DNA of 35,867 nt. Source: Promethearchaeota archaeon Loki_b31. Its GTDB lineage: Archaea > Asgardarchaeota > Lokiarchaeia > Sigyniarchaeales > SOKP01. A program made the position numbers and the translations under genes. How positions within the stretch are numbered: the first letter of the stretch is position 1; each line of letters begins with the position of its first letter. The stretch is from NCBI GenBank assembly GCA_005222975.1, contig NJBI01000035.1, positions 1-35,867 on the forward strand, written 5' to 3'. Of this stretch, positions 1-8,863 are shown piece after piece. Under the pieces are notes generated by a model. It made no database searches, was not told the DNA's origin, and saw only the letters and a program-made list of their open reading frames with translations.

Positions 1-133
1 GAATCATATCTTCGCGGAGTTTGGCTAGTTGTGCTTTAATGAAATTTATACTTTTTTGTGTAGCCTTGTTTACCTTAGTGGAAGCCAATCGTTCTTCTAA
101 TTCTTTTATTCGATCTTCGACTTTTTCGGACAT
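1..133 (-). CDS. DRG/Obg-family GTP-binding protein, N-terminal fragment (cut by window edge)
   Basis: Reading the minus strand from the ATG at 133 gives about 44 residues beginning MSEKVEDRIKELEERL and continuing with the pattern TKVNKATQ and AKLRED. DRG-type GTPases (Rbg1/DRG1 and archaeal relatives) start with just such a helical segment, with a conserved NKAT and a KLAKLR-like stretch ahead of the G domain. The G domain itself lies outside the window, so no nucleotide-binding motif can be checked. A short purine-rich AAAGG lies a few bases before the ATG. In the family these proteins associate with ribosomes. The call rests on N-terminal similarity only. Confidence 0.7.
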   Translation of the reverse strand, partial: MSEKVEDRIKELEERLASTKVNKATQKSINFIKAQLAKLREDMI

Positions 134-250
134 TTTATACCTTTAAAAAAATAATAATGCAAATACAAAAAATTTTTCGAAAATATTTGCTCAAAGAGTT
201 GAATACTAAAAAGAGATAAAAGTAAAAATTAAATTAATTCTGTGAGAAAA

Positions 251-1171
251 TTAATCTGAATGTGCTGAAATTATCAAATCTGCAAAGAGAGACATATCTT
301 TTAATAATATATTTAATTTATCTTGAGATTCTCTATCTAACTCTCCTGTTTTCATTACGAGTACCGAAATAATGTATTTAAAGATATGGAGCTCAATTTC
401 CTTTCCATCCTCGTTCATCCCTTTAAATTGAGCCGAATCAGACATAAAGATGTTCTCTCTTACCGTATTACACGCATCGATGAAATCCCTTAAATCTCCA
501 CGAAGCGTCAAACCACTGCTTACACCTTGAACGTTATGGACTATGACATTTCCAGAAACATCAGAAATTATTATTTTTGCTTTAATTTCTTCTAATTGGC
601 TTTCAGCTTTTTCTACGGATTTTTTCAAATCTTTATATGACGAAATTAATATATCCCGAAAAACCTTGGCTAATTCGTCTTGTTGATAAATGCTCGTTAA
701 CATATAATCAAAATTATAATCTTTAAATATGTCCAAGAAGATTTCCTTAGCACTTTTTACGTTAGTATCAAGTAATTCTTTCTGGTAATCTTCAGTATCG
801 TATTTGTGCAAGAATAAAAAAATTTGCGGCTTCTCGTTGTTTTTACGATGTATATCCAATAATCCCTCAAAATATTCTTTTGCTTGATCGAAGGTTTTTG
901 GGTCGTGTAAATCAACGATACAAATTAATATGTCAGTGCCCTTGAAGATCTCTGGCTTTGAGAAATATTCGGCGCGGTACTGCTCTTGACCGCCAAAATC
1001 GAAAATCCCAACTTGAAGTCCAAGAAAAGGATGCCTTCGAGTTTCATAAAGTATTGTCGGGCTAAGTCTTTTTGTGTCTTCGGGCGTTTTTTCAGCAAAA
1101 GCTACGGAGTAAAGACTTGTCTTACCGCAACCGCCTAAGCCTACTAAACTTATTTTAATAGTACATTTCAC
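251..1171 (-). CDS. Rag/Gtr1-like small GTPase with extra C-terminal domain
   Basis: A 306-residue protein. Visible G motifs are the P-loop GLGGCGKTS (residues 11-19), the switch II motif DFGGQEQYR (about 58-66) and HKYD (about 122-125) in place of NKxD. HKxD is characteristic of Rag/Gtr1 GTPases. From about residue 185 a helix leads into a 110-residue C-terminal region that begins IIISDVSGNVI and ends in alternating strand/helix, resembling the roadblock/longin-type fold attached to Rag GTPases. Asgard archaea carry many such GTPases, and eukaryotic Rag proteins act in nutrient signalling at membranes; the role here is unknown. It lies just downstream of the FrhB-like gene on the same strand, 62 bp away. 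The GTPase call is firm; the C-terminal fold is inferred. Confidence 0.85.
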   Translation of the reverse strand: MKCTIKISLVGLGGCGKTSLYSVAFAEKTPEDTKRLSPTILYETRRHPFLGLQVGIFDFGGQEQYRAEYFSKPEIFKGTDILICIVDLHDPKTFDQAKEYFEGLLDIHRKNNEKPQIFLFLHKYDTEDYQKELLDTNVKSAKEIFLDIFKDYNFDYMLTSIYQQDELAKVFRDILISSYKDLKKSVEKAESQLEEIKAKIIISDVSGNVIVHNVQGVSSGLTLRGDLRDFIDACNTVRENIFMSDSAQFKGMNEDGKEIELHIFKYIISVLVMKTGELDRESQDKLNILLKDMSLFADLIISAHSD

Positions 1172-1233
1172 CTTTTTTTATTATGTTATTTATAATTCTT
1201 TATTTCATTTATTTTTATTTTATTATTCTAATA

Positions 1234-2733
1234 TTATTTTTTTTCTTTAGGTGTCAATTTAAAGGTTTTTGAAAAAACTTTTCCAAACGCATCAGTTGAG
1301 GCCTCTACTAACACAGTTCCGTAAATTATTTCGTTGCTTTCAGTTTCTAAGGGATATCCTATCTCAATAGTTTCATAAGGGAATAATTCTCTAATATTAG
1401 TTATCCAAGGTTTCTTTTCAAACAATTCTTCGACTGTAGCGATTCTGATTTTGATGTCTTCTAAAAGATAACCTATAGTGTTAGTTAACGAGATTTTTAA
1501 TATTTTTTCATCTTCTTTTACATCTTTAGATACGCGCAAGAATTTTCTAGCCCCAAGCGTTTTCGTAGCAGGTTTCTCTTCTTCAGGCTTAGTCTCAATT
1601 TTCGGGCCCTCTTTCTCCATAGGATCTCTAACGATGAAGACCTTACGTTTTTGAATGTTGTATTGAGAAACTTTTTTAAGTTTAGCCAGAAACAATACTG
1701 CGTTCAAATTTATAGCGTTATAAGGTTCAATTTTAAGATATCCTTTTTTAGCAGCATCTTCCACAATCTCAGATCCAATTCCGGTTCTTGCAAATACTGT
1801 GTTTTTGTTTGTCCCACTACCTACTGAGCCAACAGAAATATCCGCATTTTCGGCGGTCAGATCTGTGCAAAAATTACAACTTGGAGCTTTATACTTATGT
1901 AATTGTTTGATGGAATATGATTTTACTGGTTCTCCCTTAGGGTCATAATATATGTGAAACTTTCCTTTACTAATATCCATTTTAACTACTTTTTTTAAGT
2001 CAATCCCATCTTTTTCGAAAAAGGGATAAAGTGCTTCTGGAGCGAAAGAATCCATACAAAACAAACCTATTTTAAGAATGTGAGCGCGCATAAAATATTT
2101 TAACATTCCCGCTGGAGAACTCATCATCTTATCTACGGCATCGATATTACAAGGCGTACCAACAAAAGCTACTGATCTATAATCTTGTCGTATAGCATCC
2201 ATTAATGCTTCGACAGTTGGAGTGTGACAGTAAATCGAACCGGAAGCTTTTATAGCGTCCTCTTTACTGGTAATTATCTGAGAAACAGGATGCCATGGAT
2301 CACTAGGATCCTTCATTGCAACGATTGCAGCATCAATTAAATGTTCCTCAAATAAATAAATTAATAAAGAGGTCACAGTTCCTCCATCTTGACCCCCTAT
2401 AACTTCTGGTATATCTGTATTCGCTACATATCCTGTCTTGAATTCTCCCATCAGTTGGATAGGGTCTGTTATAGTTCGAGGACATTGGTTATAACAGATC
2501 CCACACCCAGTGCATTTACCTATTAATTTGGGCTGCCCAGCTATAGCGTCCCACTCGAGAACTGGACAAACTGCGGCACATGTCCCGCATTCTGTGCATA
2601 TTCCTGTTCTAACTATCTCCTTCATAAGCATGCCGTAAGAATCTTTCTTTCCCTCGAGTTTCTTTTGAATAAAATCAAAAGAATAATCATATTGAGTAGT
2701 AGGTTGCTCTTTTTCCGTTTGGTTCTCAGTCAT
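1234..2733 (-). CDS. FrhB-like coenzyme F420 oxidoreductase iron-sulfur flavoprotein with C-terminal extension
   Basis: A 499-residue protein. Two [4Fe-4S] ferredoxin motifs are complete: CTECGTCAAVCP (C46, C49, C52, C56) and CTGCGICYNQCP (C74, C77, C80, C84). The FrhB/FdhB core follows, with family-like stretches GGQDGGTVTSLL (about 113-124), VGTPCNIDA and, later, CNFCTDLTAENADISVGSVG. FrhB proteins bind FAD and exchange hydride with F420/F420H2. The last ~100 residues (after a charged PEEEKPATK linker) look like a separate beta-rich, Ig-like domain that is not part of FrhB; its function is unknown. The protein is soluble with no signal peptide. It is encoded opposite to the main Hdr cluster, so it may serve another partner. 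The F420 link is family knowledge, not proven here. Confidence 0.85.
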   Translation of the reverse strand: MTENQTEKEQPTTQYDYSFDFIQKKLEGKKDSYGMLMKEIVRTGICTECGTCAAVCPVLEWDAIAGQPKLIGKCTGCGICYNQCPRTITDPIQLMGEFKTGYVANTDIPEVIGGQDGGTVTSLLIYLFEEHLIDAAIVAMKDPSDPWHPVSQIITSKEDAIKASGSIYCHTPTVEALMDAIRQDYRSVAFVGTPCNIDAVDKMMSSPAGMLKYFMRAHILKIGLFCMDSFAPEALYPFFEKDGIDLKKVVKMDISKGKFHIYYDPKGEPVKSYSIKQLHKYKAPSCNFCTDLTAENADISVGSVGSGTNKNTVFARTGIGSEIVEDAAKKGYLKIEPYNAINLNAVLFLAKLKKVSQYNIQKRKVFIVRDPMEKEGPKIETKPEEEKPATKTLGARKFLRVSKDVKEDEKILKISLTNTIGYLLEDIKIRIATVEELFEKKPWITNIRELFPYETIEIGYPLETESNEIIYGTVLVEASTDAFGKVFSKTFKLTPKEKK

Positions 2734-2902
2734 AGTTAAGTAATCATCAAAAACTCTGTATTAGTTTAATTTATTTGTTTGTAGATCTATGTAATGGAAA
2801 TGGATTACTAATAATAAAATTTATTAAAAAAAATCGCGTGCTTTCGATAAAACAAATCTAAGATAAAATTAACGACGCAGGAGACATCGAAGATGACTTC
2901 GT

Positions 2903-4495
2903 TTATTCTATTTCAAGCTGTTCCTCTATTTTTTTTATAGCATTTGATGCATGAATGCGAACCACTCTAGGAAAATCGTTTACTCGAGAAAGTAGGGCGC
3001 CTAAAGCGTGTTTTCCTCCAAATATTTCTAAAAATTTGATTAAACCTACTTTAACTTTGAAATTTTCGTCATCGCTTCTTTTTAGGTAATCTATTATAAT
3101 TGCTACATCTTTATTTAAAGTTCTTTTTAATTCTATGTCATCATCCTTTACTTTATACCAATTTCTTTGAAAAATGTTATAGATAGCATCTATTGCTACT
3201 TTTTTTATAAGCCAGTATGATTCAGAGCTCTCTAAAACTTCTATTAGGTCGCCAATTGGTTCAATTTTTCCTATTTTTCCAAGAGCGATGATTGTGTTTT
3301 TTTTAACATCTAAATTTCTAATCTTTAATAAACTTCTTAGTGGTTTTACAAATTCCTCATTTCCAATTTCTCCCAAAATAAATGCAATACTTTCTTTGAT
3401 CGTATCGTTATCAGAATTTAAGTACGAAAATAAGGAATCGTAATTAACGTTTTTATTACTCAGATAAATCTTTTTTATTGCATCTATTATGTAAAGCTTC
3501 ATATCCAAATCGGTGTACTCGAAGCTAATATCTTCTATGTCCAATATGCCTAGCATTTCGGGAACTGCCGAGAGGTCCCCGATCTCTCCCAAAGCTTCAA
3601 TTGTAGCTATACTTACTTCGTTATAAATATTGTCTAAATTCTGTGTTAAGAAATCTACAGCATCTATTAACTTTAATTTTCCTGTAAGGGTTATAGCGTT
3701 CTTTTTGACGATAAAATCGTCGCTCAGTAATAATCTAATTACATCCTGGTTAATATCTGAGCCTAATAATTTTAGAATCGAAACCGCAGAATCCATTAAT
3801 TCAGGATCTAATTCTTTTAAAATTCGAGTAATTTCATTTAATAAAAGCTGTTTATTTTGAAACAAATTAGAGATAACTTCTGGATACTTAACTTTTAGAT
3901 AACTATTATCCTCAAAAGAAACGTTAATGCTCGACAATTCATATCCTATAAGTTTAATTATCTCTGATTTGTGTTCATTTGAGATGTTTTCGCTTTTTAA
4001 ATAACTCAACAACGATTTTATTAGAATTTCAGGTCCTATACTTAATAATTGGTTTTTGACAAAGTCTTTAATAGAATTATAATGCGAATCTAATTCATTG
4101 ATAAACAGGTTTATCTGAGGTTCTTCGAATTTTATTTTCTTTATAGCTTTCAATACAGATAATTTGACATCCATATTATCCAATTTCTGTTCCAATATCC
4201 ACATCAATGGCTTTAGAGCTTTCTCAAACCTCAATTTACCTAAAGCTTTCGCAGCTTCGCATTTAATTTCAATACCATCTTCAGATATTAAAACATTTTC
4301 TAACGTGTTAAAGCATTCTTTCTTCAGCGAGGGAACTTCCCTACTTACTAATCCTAAATATTTTACCGCTCCTTTCCTTTTACCGTAATCCTTTTCAGTT
4401 TCAACAATATCAGTTAACAATTTAACTGAATTTTCTAATCCAATTTCTTCCCTTTTCTCAAATATTTCTAGTGGTGAAGATTTCGGATCAAACAT
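2903..4495 (-). CDS. HEAT-repeat protein
   Basis: A 530-residue protein built of paired helices repeated along its whole length. Typical units read like AAKALGKLRFEKALKPL, ALGEIGDLSAVPEML, ILGEIGNEEFVKPLR and ALGKIGKIEPIGDLIE, the HEAT/PBS-lyase type repeat. There is no catalytic motif, signal peptide or membrane segment. Such alpha-solenoids act as protein-binding scaffolds, and archaea have many. It sits between the FrhB-like gene and the HTH-10 regulator, all on the minus strand, with 169 bp and 106 bp gaps, so co-transcription is possible but not shown. The partner protein is unknown. Confidence 0.8.
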   Translation of the reverse strand: MFDPKSSPLEIFEKREEIGLENSVKLLTDIVETEKDYGKRKGAVKYLGLVSREVPSLKKECFNTLENVLISEDGIEIKCEAAKALGKLRFEKALKPLMWILEQKLDNMDVKLSVLKAIKKIKFEEPQINLFINELDSHYNSIKDFVKNQLLSIGPEILIKSLLSYLKSENISNEHKSEIIKLIGYELSSINVSFEDNSYLKVKYPEVISNLFQNKQLLLNEITRILKELDPELMDSAVSILKLLGSDINQDVIRLLLSDDFIVKKNAITLTGKLKLIDAVDFLTQNLDNIYNEVSIATIEALGEIGDLSAVPEMLGILDIEDISFEYTDLDMKLYIIDAIKKIYLSNKNVNYDSLFSYLNSDNDTIKESIAFILGEIGNEEFVKPLRSLLKIRNLDVKKNTIIALGKIGKIEPIGDLIEVLESSESYWLIKKVAIDAIYNIFQRNWYKVKDDDIELKRTLNKDVAIIIDYLKRSDDENFKVKVGLIKFLEIFGGKHALGALLSRVNDFPRVVRIHASNAIKKIEEQLEIE

Positions 4496-4601
4496 AATAG
4501 AATAAGATTTAATTTTAACAAGTAAATTATTTTATTTTCTTGATTATTTACATTTTAGGTTATTAGCTTATAAAAATATTTTCAATTTAATTGAACCAAG
4601 T

Positions 4602-5282
4602 CTATATAAAATTACCAAAAAAATACTCCATAGATAGATTCCTCGCTTCTTTTAAATGACGATTTACAGCAGATTCTGATATTTTAAAATGTTTAGCTAT
4701 TTGAATTGCACTAATTTTTTTTGGTGATTTAAAAAATCCATTTTTAGCGGCGTAAGAAGCAACCTCTTGTTGTCTTTTTGTGAAATTCGGGAAAGGAATA
4801 GCGGACTTCCAAAGAGTTTCATCAACGCGATCTATTTTATCTAAATCGGTCATTCCAATGATTTTATAATTTTCTGTAAATGAGGAAATAACTTTGAATA
4901 ACTGCTTAATGTATTCATTTTGAGAAATTATATTAATTAATAGATGTTCCTGTGAAATATGAATAGGAAATAGAAAAGCCCACGGTCCAGAATCAACAAT
5001 CGGAAAAAATCCCGAAGTATTATTCTGATTCATAATGCAAATTATTTCGTTTCCAGTTTGATTTAATAAGTGAAAAGACTGTGGATTAAACTTAGTTTTA
5101 ATAAATTCTTCCAAGTTCGTAATTGTATTTGGCTTAAAACTTATTCGTTGAAGAGCAAAGAAGTGGTTTTGGTCGTACTGGAAAGCGTTTAAAATTTCAA
5201 TAAATTCAAGATTTTGCAATAAATCAGCAAATCCCACATATTCTAAAAAATTTCCCGGAATTTGTAATCGTATAATTTTCAT
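4602..5282 (-). CDS. HTH-10 (bacterio-opsin activator type) transcriptional regulator
   Basis: A 226-residue protein. The last ~55 residues (about 168-222) match the archaeal HTH-10 domain: NFTKRQQEVASYAAKNGFF, then KISAIQIAKHFKISESAVNRHL, with the usual TxRQ start and a helix-turn-helix centred on AKHFKISESAVNRH. The N-terminal ~150 residues are an alpha/beta sensor-like region without recognised catalytic residues, as in many Bat-type regulators. It diverges from the epimerase gene at 5461, and the shared 178-bp gap contains a perfect 16-bp palindrome, so it may control itself and its neighbour. The ligand is unknown. Confidence 0.85.
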   Translation of the reverse strand: MKIIRLQIPGNFLEYVGFADLLQNLEFIEILNAFQYDQNHFFALQRISFKPNTITNLEEFIKTKFNPQSFHLLNQTGNEIICIMNQNNTSGFFPIVDSGPWAFLFPIHISQEHLLINIISQNEYIKQLFKVISSFTENYKIIGMTDLDKIDRVDETLWKSAIPFPNFTKRQQEVASYAAKNGFFKSPKKISAIQIAKHFKISESAVNRHLKEARNLSMEYFFGNFI

Positions 5283-5345
5283 TAAATTAAAACTCTGTAC
5301 GAGTAATTTTTTCTTTAATTTGAAGTATCAATACACATTATTATA

Positions 5346-5361
5346 TGTTGCGATCGCAACA
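5346..5361. promoter_or_regulatory. Perfect 16-bp palindrome in a divergent promoter region; candidate operator
   Basis: TGTTGCGATCGCAACA reads the same on both strands with no mismatch. It lies 64 bp upstream of the HTH-10 regulator start and 100 bp upstream of the epimerase start, in an otherwise AT-rich gap where a GC-containing palindrome stands out. A dimeric regulator site is the simplest reading. That the neighbouring regulator binds it is inference. Confidence 0.5.
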
Positions 5362-5460
5362 ATTCAACTCTTTAGTAGGTATTAATTCTTTTTTTATAGG
5401 GATTTTGTTCTATTTTTAAATTATGAAAAATTTAAATTTAAGGTTAAAGGGGAGAATTAT

Positions 5461-6606
5461 ATGAATGTTTTATTAACAGGAGCATTTGGAAATGTTGGAT
5501 TAAGTACTTTAAAAGAATTACTAAAAAAAGATTATAATGTTAGAGTATTTGAAGTATATAACCGAAAAAATAGAAAATTAGCTAAAAAATTCAAAAACAA
5601 GATTGATATTGTTTGGGGCGACCTTAGAAATAAAGACGACATGGAGAGCGCAGTTAAAAAACAAGATGTTATTATTCATTTAGCAGCCATTATTCCACCG
5701 CTAGCAGATATTAACACAAGCTTAGCTGAATCTGTAAATGTTGGAGGAACTAAAAATTTACTTAATGCGATAAAAAATCAAGCCCAAAAACCAAAATTAA
5801 TTTTTTCTTCTTCAATTGCCGTTTATGGAGATAGATTAGATAACCCAATGATTAAAACTACTGACATCCTTGCTCCAACTCGTGGAGATCATTATGCTTT
5901 GACTAAAATTACTGCGGAAAAATTGATAAGGGATTCGGGTGTAGATTTTGCAATATTTAGATTAACATTTATTGCTTCTGTAGACAAATTAAATATGGAC
6001 CCATTGATGTTCCGTATGCCTTTAGATACTTCAATCGAAATTTGTGATACTAAAGATGTCGGACTAGCGCTCGCTAACGCTGTTGAGTGTGATGAAGTAT
6101 GGGGAGATACGTTCAATCTAGCTGGCGGAGAAAGATGTAGGATAACTTATAGAGAGTACCTTAATGATATGATGGATATTTTTGGGCTAGGTCGAAATTT
6201 TTTACATGAAGAAGGATTTGCTGAAAAAGGCTTTCATTGTGGCTTTTGCGACACCCTTAAATCCGAAAACCTATTACATTACCAAAAACACACGCTTCAA
6301 GATTATTATAAAGAAGTTGAAAAAAAAGTACGAGTGAAAAGACGTTTTGTGCCAATGGTTAAATGGATAATTCGATTGAATCTCTTAAAAAAATCGGAAT
6401 TTTACCGAAGGTTTAAATTTTTTAAGAAAAAAGCTGGAGCTTTTACTATCTCGGAAAATAAATTAATTAGAAAAATCCTTTCAAACAATTTCAATAAGAT
6501 AGAACTATTAGAAAGAAAAATCGAAAAGTTAGAAGAGTTAACTTCTGAATTTGTTGAAAAAAGAAGTATATTAATATCCACAAATCAGAGTCAATCAATA
6601 AGCTAA
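5461..6606 (+). CDS. NAD(P)-dependent epimerase/dehydratase (extended SDR) with long C-terminal tail
   Basis: A 381-residue protein. The N-terminal TGAFGNVG (residues 6-13) is the TGxxGxxG nucleotide-binding motif of extended short-chain dehydrogenases. An acidic patch after the second strand (WGDLRN), HLAA (about 73-76), SSSIAVYGD and YALTKITAEK (the YxxxK catalytic pair) follow in the expected order. The family acts on nucleotide sugars or related alcohols/ketones; the substrate cannot be told. From about residue 260 the sequence departs from the usual sugar-epimerase end: a short FHCGFCD segment, then a basic stretch and a C-terminal coiled coil (about 335-370). ATG 5461 is preceded by AGGGGAGAATT, a good ribosome-binding site. 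It diverges from the HTH-10 regulator. Confidence 0.85.
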   Translation: MNVLLTGAFGNVGLSTLKELLKKDYNVRVFEVYNRKNRKLAKKFKNKIDIVWGDLRNKDDMESAVKKQDVIIHLAAIIPPLADINTSLAESVNVGGTKNLLNAIKNQAQKPKLIFSSSIAVYGDRLDNPMIKTTDILAPTRGDHYALTKITAEKLIRDSGVDFAIFRLTFIASVDKLNMDPLMFRMPLDTSIEICDTKDVGLALANAVECDEVWGDTFNLAGGERCRITYREYLNDMMDIFGLGRNFLHEEGFAEKGFHCGFCDTLKSENLLHYQKHTLQDYYKEVEKKVRVKRRFVPMVKWIIRLNLLKKSEFYRRFKFFKKKAGAFTISENKLIRKILSNNFNKIELLERKIEKLEELTSEFVEKRSILISTNQSQSIS

Positions 6607-6917
6607 ATTTATTAATCCTCTTGATATAGACTCCTCTTCAAATACTCTTTTTATAATCAAATTTTTTATTACTATTAAAAATTTCCATAGTAAATATTTT
6701 CGGTTTGGTGCTTATTTTACTAATTGCGTTATTAAAATTAACTTATACCGTTAAATAGAAAATAATTTAATATAAATAACATAAGAAATAAAATAACCAA
6801 CAAATTAAATAAAAAAATTAAATCTTTCGATATTAGAAGAAGTAAATGTATCGAAAATTAATTGACAACTAAATAGAAATTCAAAATTGTAAAATTTGAG
6901 GTGGAGTAAGAAAGAAA
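6607..6917. other. 311-bp AT-rich intergenic region upstream of the Sec-hdrA operon
   Basis: No open frame of note. It holds the leader of the Hdr cluster: several TATA-like stretches (for example TTTAATATAAATAACA near 6770), an inverted repeat at 6825-6856 and the purine-rich GAGGTGGAG at about 6898-6906, 11 bases before the hdrA ATG. I saw no UGA/GA kink-turn hairpin here that could act as a 5' SECIS. Confidence 0.5.
6825..6856 (+). repeat. 8-bp inverted repeat, 16-nt spacer, in the hdrA leader
   Basis: TTTCGATA (6825-6832) is exactly complementary to TATCGAAA (6849-6856). It ends 61 bases before the hdrA start codon, so it could be a protein-binding site or an RNA hairpin in the leader. 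In DNA this AT-rich, eight matching base pairs are only modest evidence. Confidence 0.35.
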
Positions 6918-8858
6918 ATGGAAAAATCTGAAAATCATCGGATTGGATACTATGCATGCCAGTGAGGTATAAATATACGTAGTAAAGTTGATTGCGACGA
7001 GTTAGTACAGTTTGCCAAAGGTCTAGATGGTGTGGTTATTTCAAAAATTCATGCCTTTCTATGAACAGAAAGCGGTCAAAACGAGATAATCAAAGACATA
7101 GAAGAAAAAAACTTAGATTGTATTGTAGCTTCTGCTTGAACGCCTAGGACTCACGAACCAATTTATAGAGGATCGATTGCTAAGACCGCTATGAATCCTT
7201 ACTTTTTTCAAATGGTTAACGTAAGAGAACATTGCTCTTGGTGTACTGAAGATAACGAAGAAGCTTTAGAAAAAGCAAAAATCTTGGTTCATGGCGGAAT
7301 TAATAGAGCAAAATGTTTGGAAGCCGTCCCTGTTAGAACAGTTCCCGTTGAAAAAGCAACCTTAGTTGTTGGCGGAGGAATAGCTGGGATGAACGCTGCG
7401 TTAGACCTAGCCAATGGAGGGATAAAAGTTTATTTAGTCGAAAAAAATACCACGATCGGGGGAAGGATGTCTCAGTTAGATAGAACCTTCCCAACCGACG
7501 ATTGTTCGATTTGAATTTGCGGACCCAAAATGCTTGAAGTCAATCGCCACGAAAATATCGAGATTCTAAGCTATAGCGAAGTGAAAAACGTTGAAGGATA
7601 TGTAGGAAATTATAAAATCACCGTTGAGAAGAAGTCGCGTTATATAAATAACGATTGTAATGGTTGTGGTGCCTGTTCTGAAGTGTGTCCAGTATATACT
7701 TCGAACTATTTTGACGAAAATTTAGGAGTGAGAAAAGCAATAGATATAGCGTTTGGACAAGCAGTACCTTTTTTGTACGACATTAATAGAGATGTATGCG
7801 TTGAATGTTTTAGTTGTGTGGAAGCTTGTGAGTTAGATGCTATTGACTTCAGTCAAGTGCCTGAAGAAGTTATGTTTAATGTAGGAACGATAATAATCGC
7901 AACTGGATGGGATATTTACGAACCATATGGAGAATATGGATACGGAAAGTTCGAAAATGTGATTCAACAAGCCCAACTTGAAAGAATCTTAGCACCGAAT
8001 GGTCCATTAGAAGGACACGTTCATAGAATTTCGGACGCCAAAAAACCTAAGGAGATTGTGTTTATTCAATGCGTAGGAAGTCGTGACACGGAAAGACCTT
8101 ATTGTAGTGGCGTTTGTTGTATGTTATCGTTGAAAAACGGAAAATTGCTTAAAGAAGAATTTCCAGACGCGAACATTACCATCTGCTACATAGATATAAG
8201 AACGAACGAAAAAGGTTTCGAAGAATATTATCAACGAGCTAAAGATTCTGATATCAGGATGATCCGGGGAAAGGTTGGCGAAATTACTGAAGATCCAGAA
8301 ACTAAAAATGTAAATATTCGGGTTTATTCGTCTTTAACTGACGAGATCATTAAAATTAGCGCGGATCTAGTCGTTCTATCTACAGCTGCATTGCCATCAA
8401 AAGGTACGGACCAAATAGCTCAAGTATTAAACCTAGATGTCGATAGAAACGGGTTTTTAACAGAAGCTCACTTTGGATTAATGCCACAAGAGACTAAGGC
8501 TAAAGGAATTTTCATAGCTGGGTTTGCTCAAGGACCAAAAAACATTGCGTATTCGGTTTCTCAAGCAAGAGCAGCTGCAAGTAAAGTAGCTGAATTAACC
8601 GCCCCTGGAAAAATAGATATTGAATTAATAACTGCTGAGGTTTATAAAGAGCTGTGTATTTCGTGTAAAAGGTGCGAAAAAGCATGCCCTAAAAACGCTA
8701 TAAAAGTTGTTCGTGACGAAGGTGCTGTTGTAGACGAGATAAATTGCGATGGGTGCGGGATTTGCGTTACTTGTTGTCCCACTCAAGCAATAGACATTAG
8801 ATATTATCGAGATTATCAACTATTTACTGAAATTGATGGAATTTTAGAAGGAGGTTAA
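6918..8858 (+). CDS. hdrA: HdrA selenoprotein: heterodisulfide reductase subunit A with four selenocysteines (UGA codons)
   Basis: Read through four in-frame TGA codons (6963-6965, 7062-7064, 7137-7139, 7512-7514), this is one 646-residue HdrA ending at TAA. The Sec residues are U16, U49, U74 and U199. Domains in order: N-terminal thioredoxin-reductase-like iron-sulfur domain (ACQUGINI, FLUTESGQ, ASAUTPRTHE), FAD Rossmann motif VVGGGIAGM (about 151), DCSIUICGPKM, a ferredoxin insert (C247, C250, C253, C257, then CVECFSCVEAC) and a C-terminal pair (CISCKRCEKACP, CDGCGICVTCCP). Each UGA aligns with Cys in the HdrA paralogue at 13329: CHCGINI, MYSCSSD, ASCTPRTHE, DCSLCILAPKM. HdrA carries the bifurcating FAD in HdrABC complexes. 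A plain stop-codon reading would leave only fragments. ATG 6918 follows a GGTGGAG element. The mvhD gene starts five bases after its stop. Methanogen HdrA is also known as a selenoprotein, usually with one Sec. Confidence 0.93.
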
Positions 8859-8863
8859 ACGGA

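Noticed and set aside
174..183. TTTTCGAAAA palindrome between two minus-strand genes
   Set aside because: Ten bases in AT-rich DNA is weak; no further support.
2888..2901. CGAAG/CTTCG hairpin near the end of the HEAT-repeat gene
   Set aside because: Only five base pairs; may be a terminator but cannot be supported.
6963..7010. Bacterial-type SECIS directly after each UGA
   Set aside because: No shared stem-loop is apparent just downstream of the UGA codons by eye, and an archaeal or eukaryotic Sec system uses the 3' UTR.
6963..7514. Reading the four TGA codons in hdrA as a pseudogene
   Set aside because: Frame, flanking motifs and length are intact, all stops are TGA (no TAA or TAG), and each falls on a conserved cysteine. 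Random decay would not do this.
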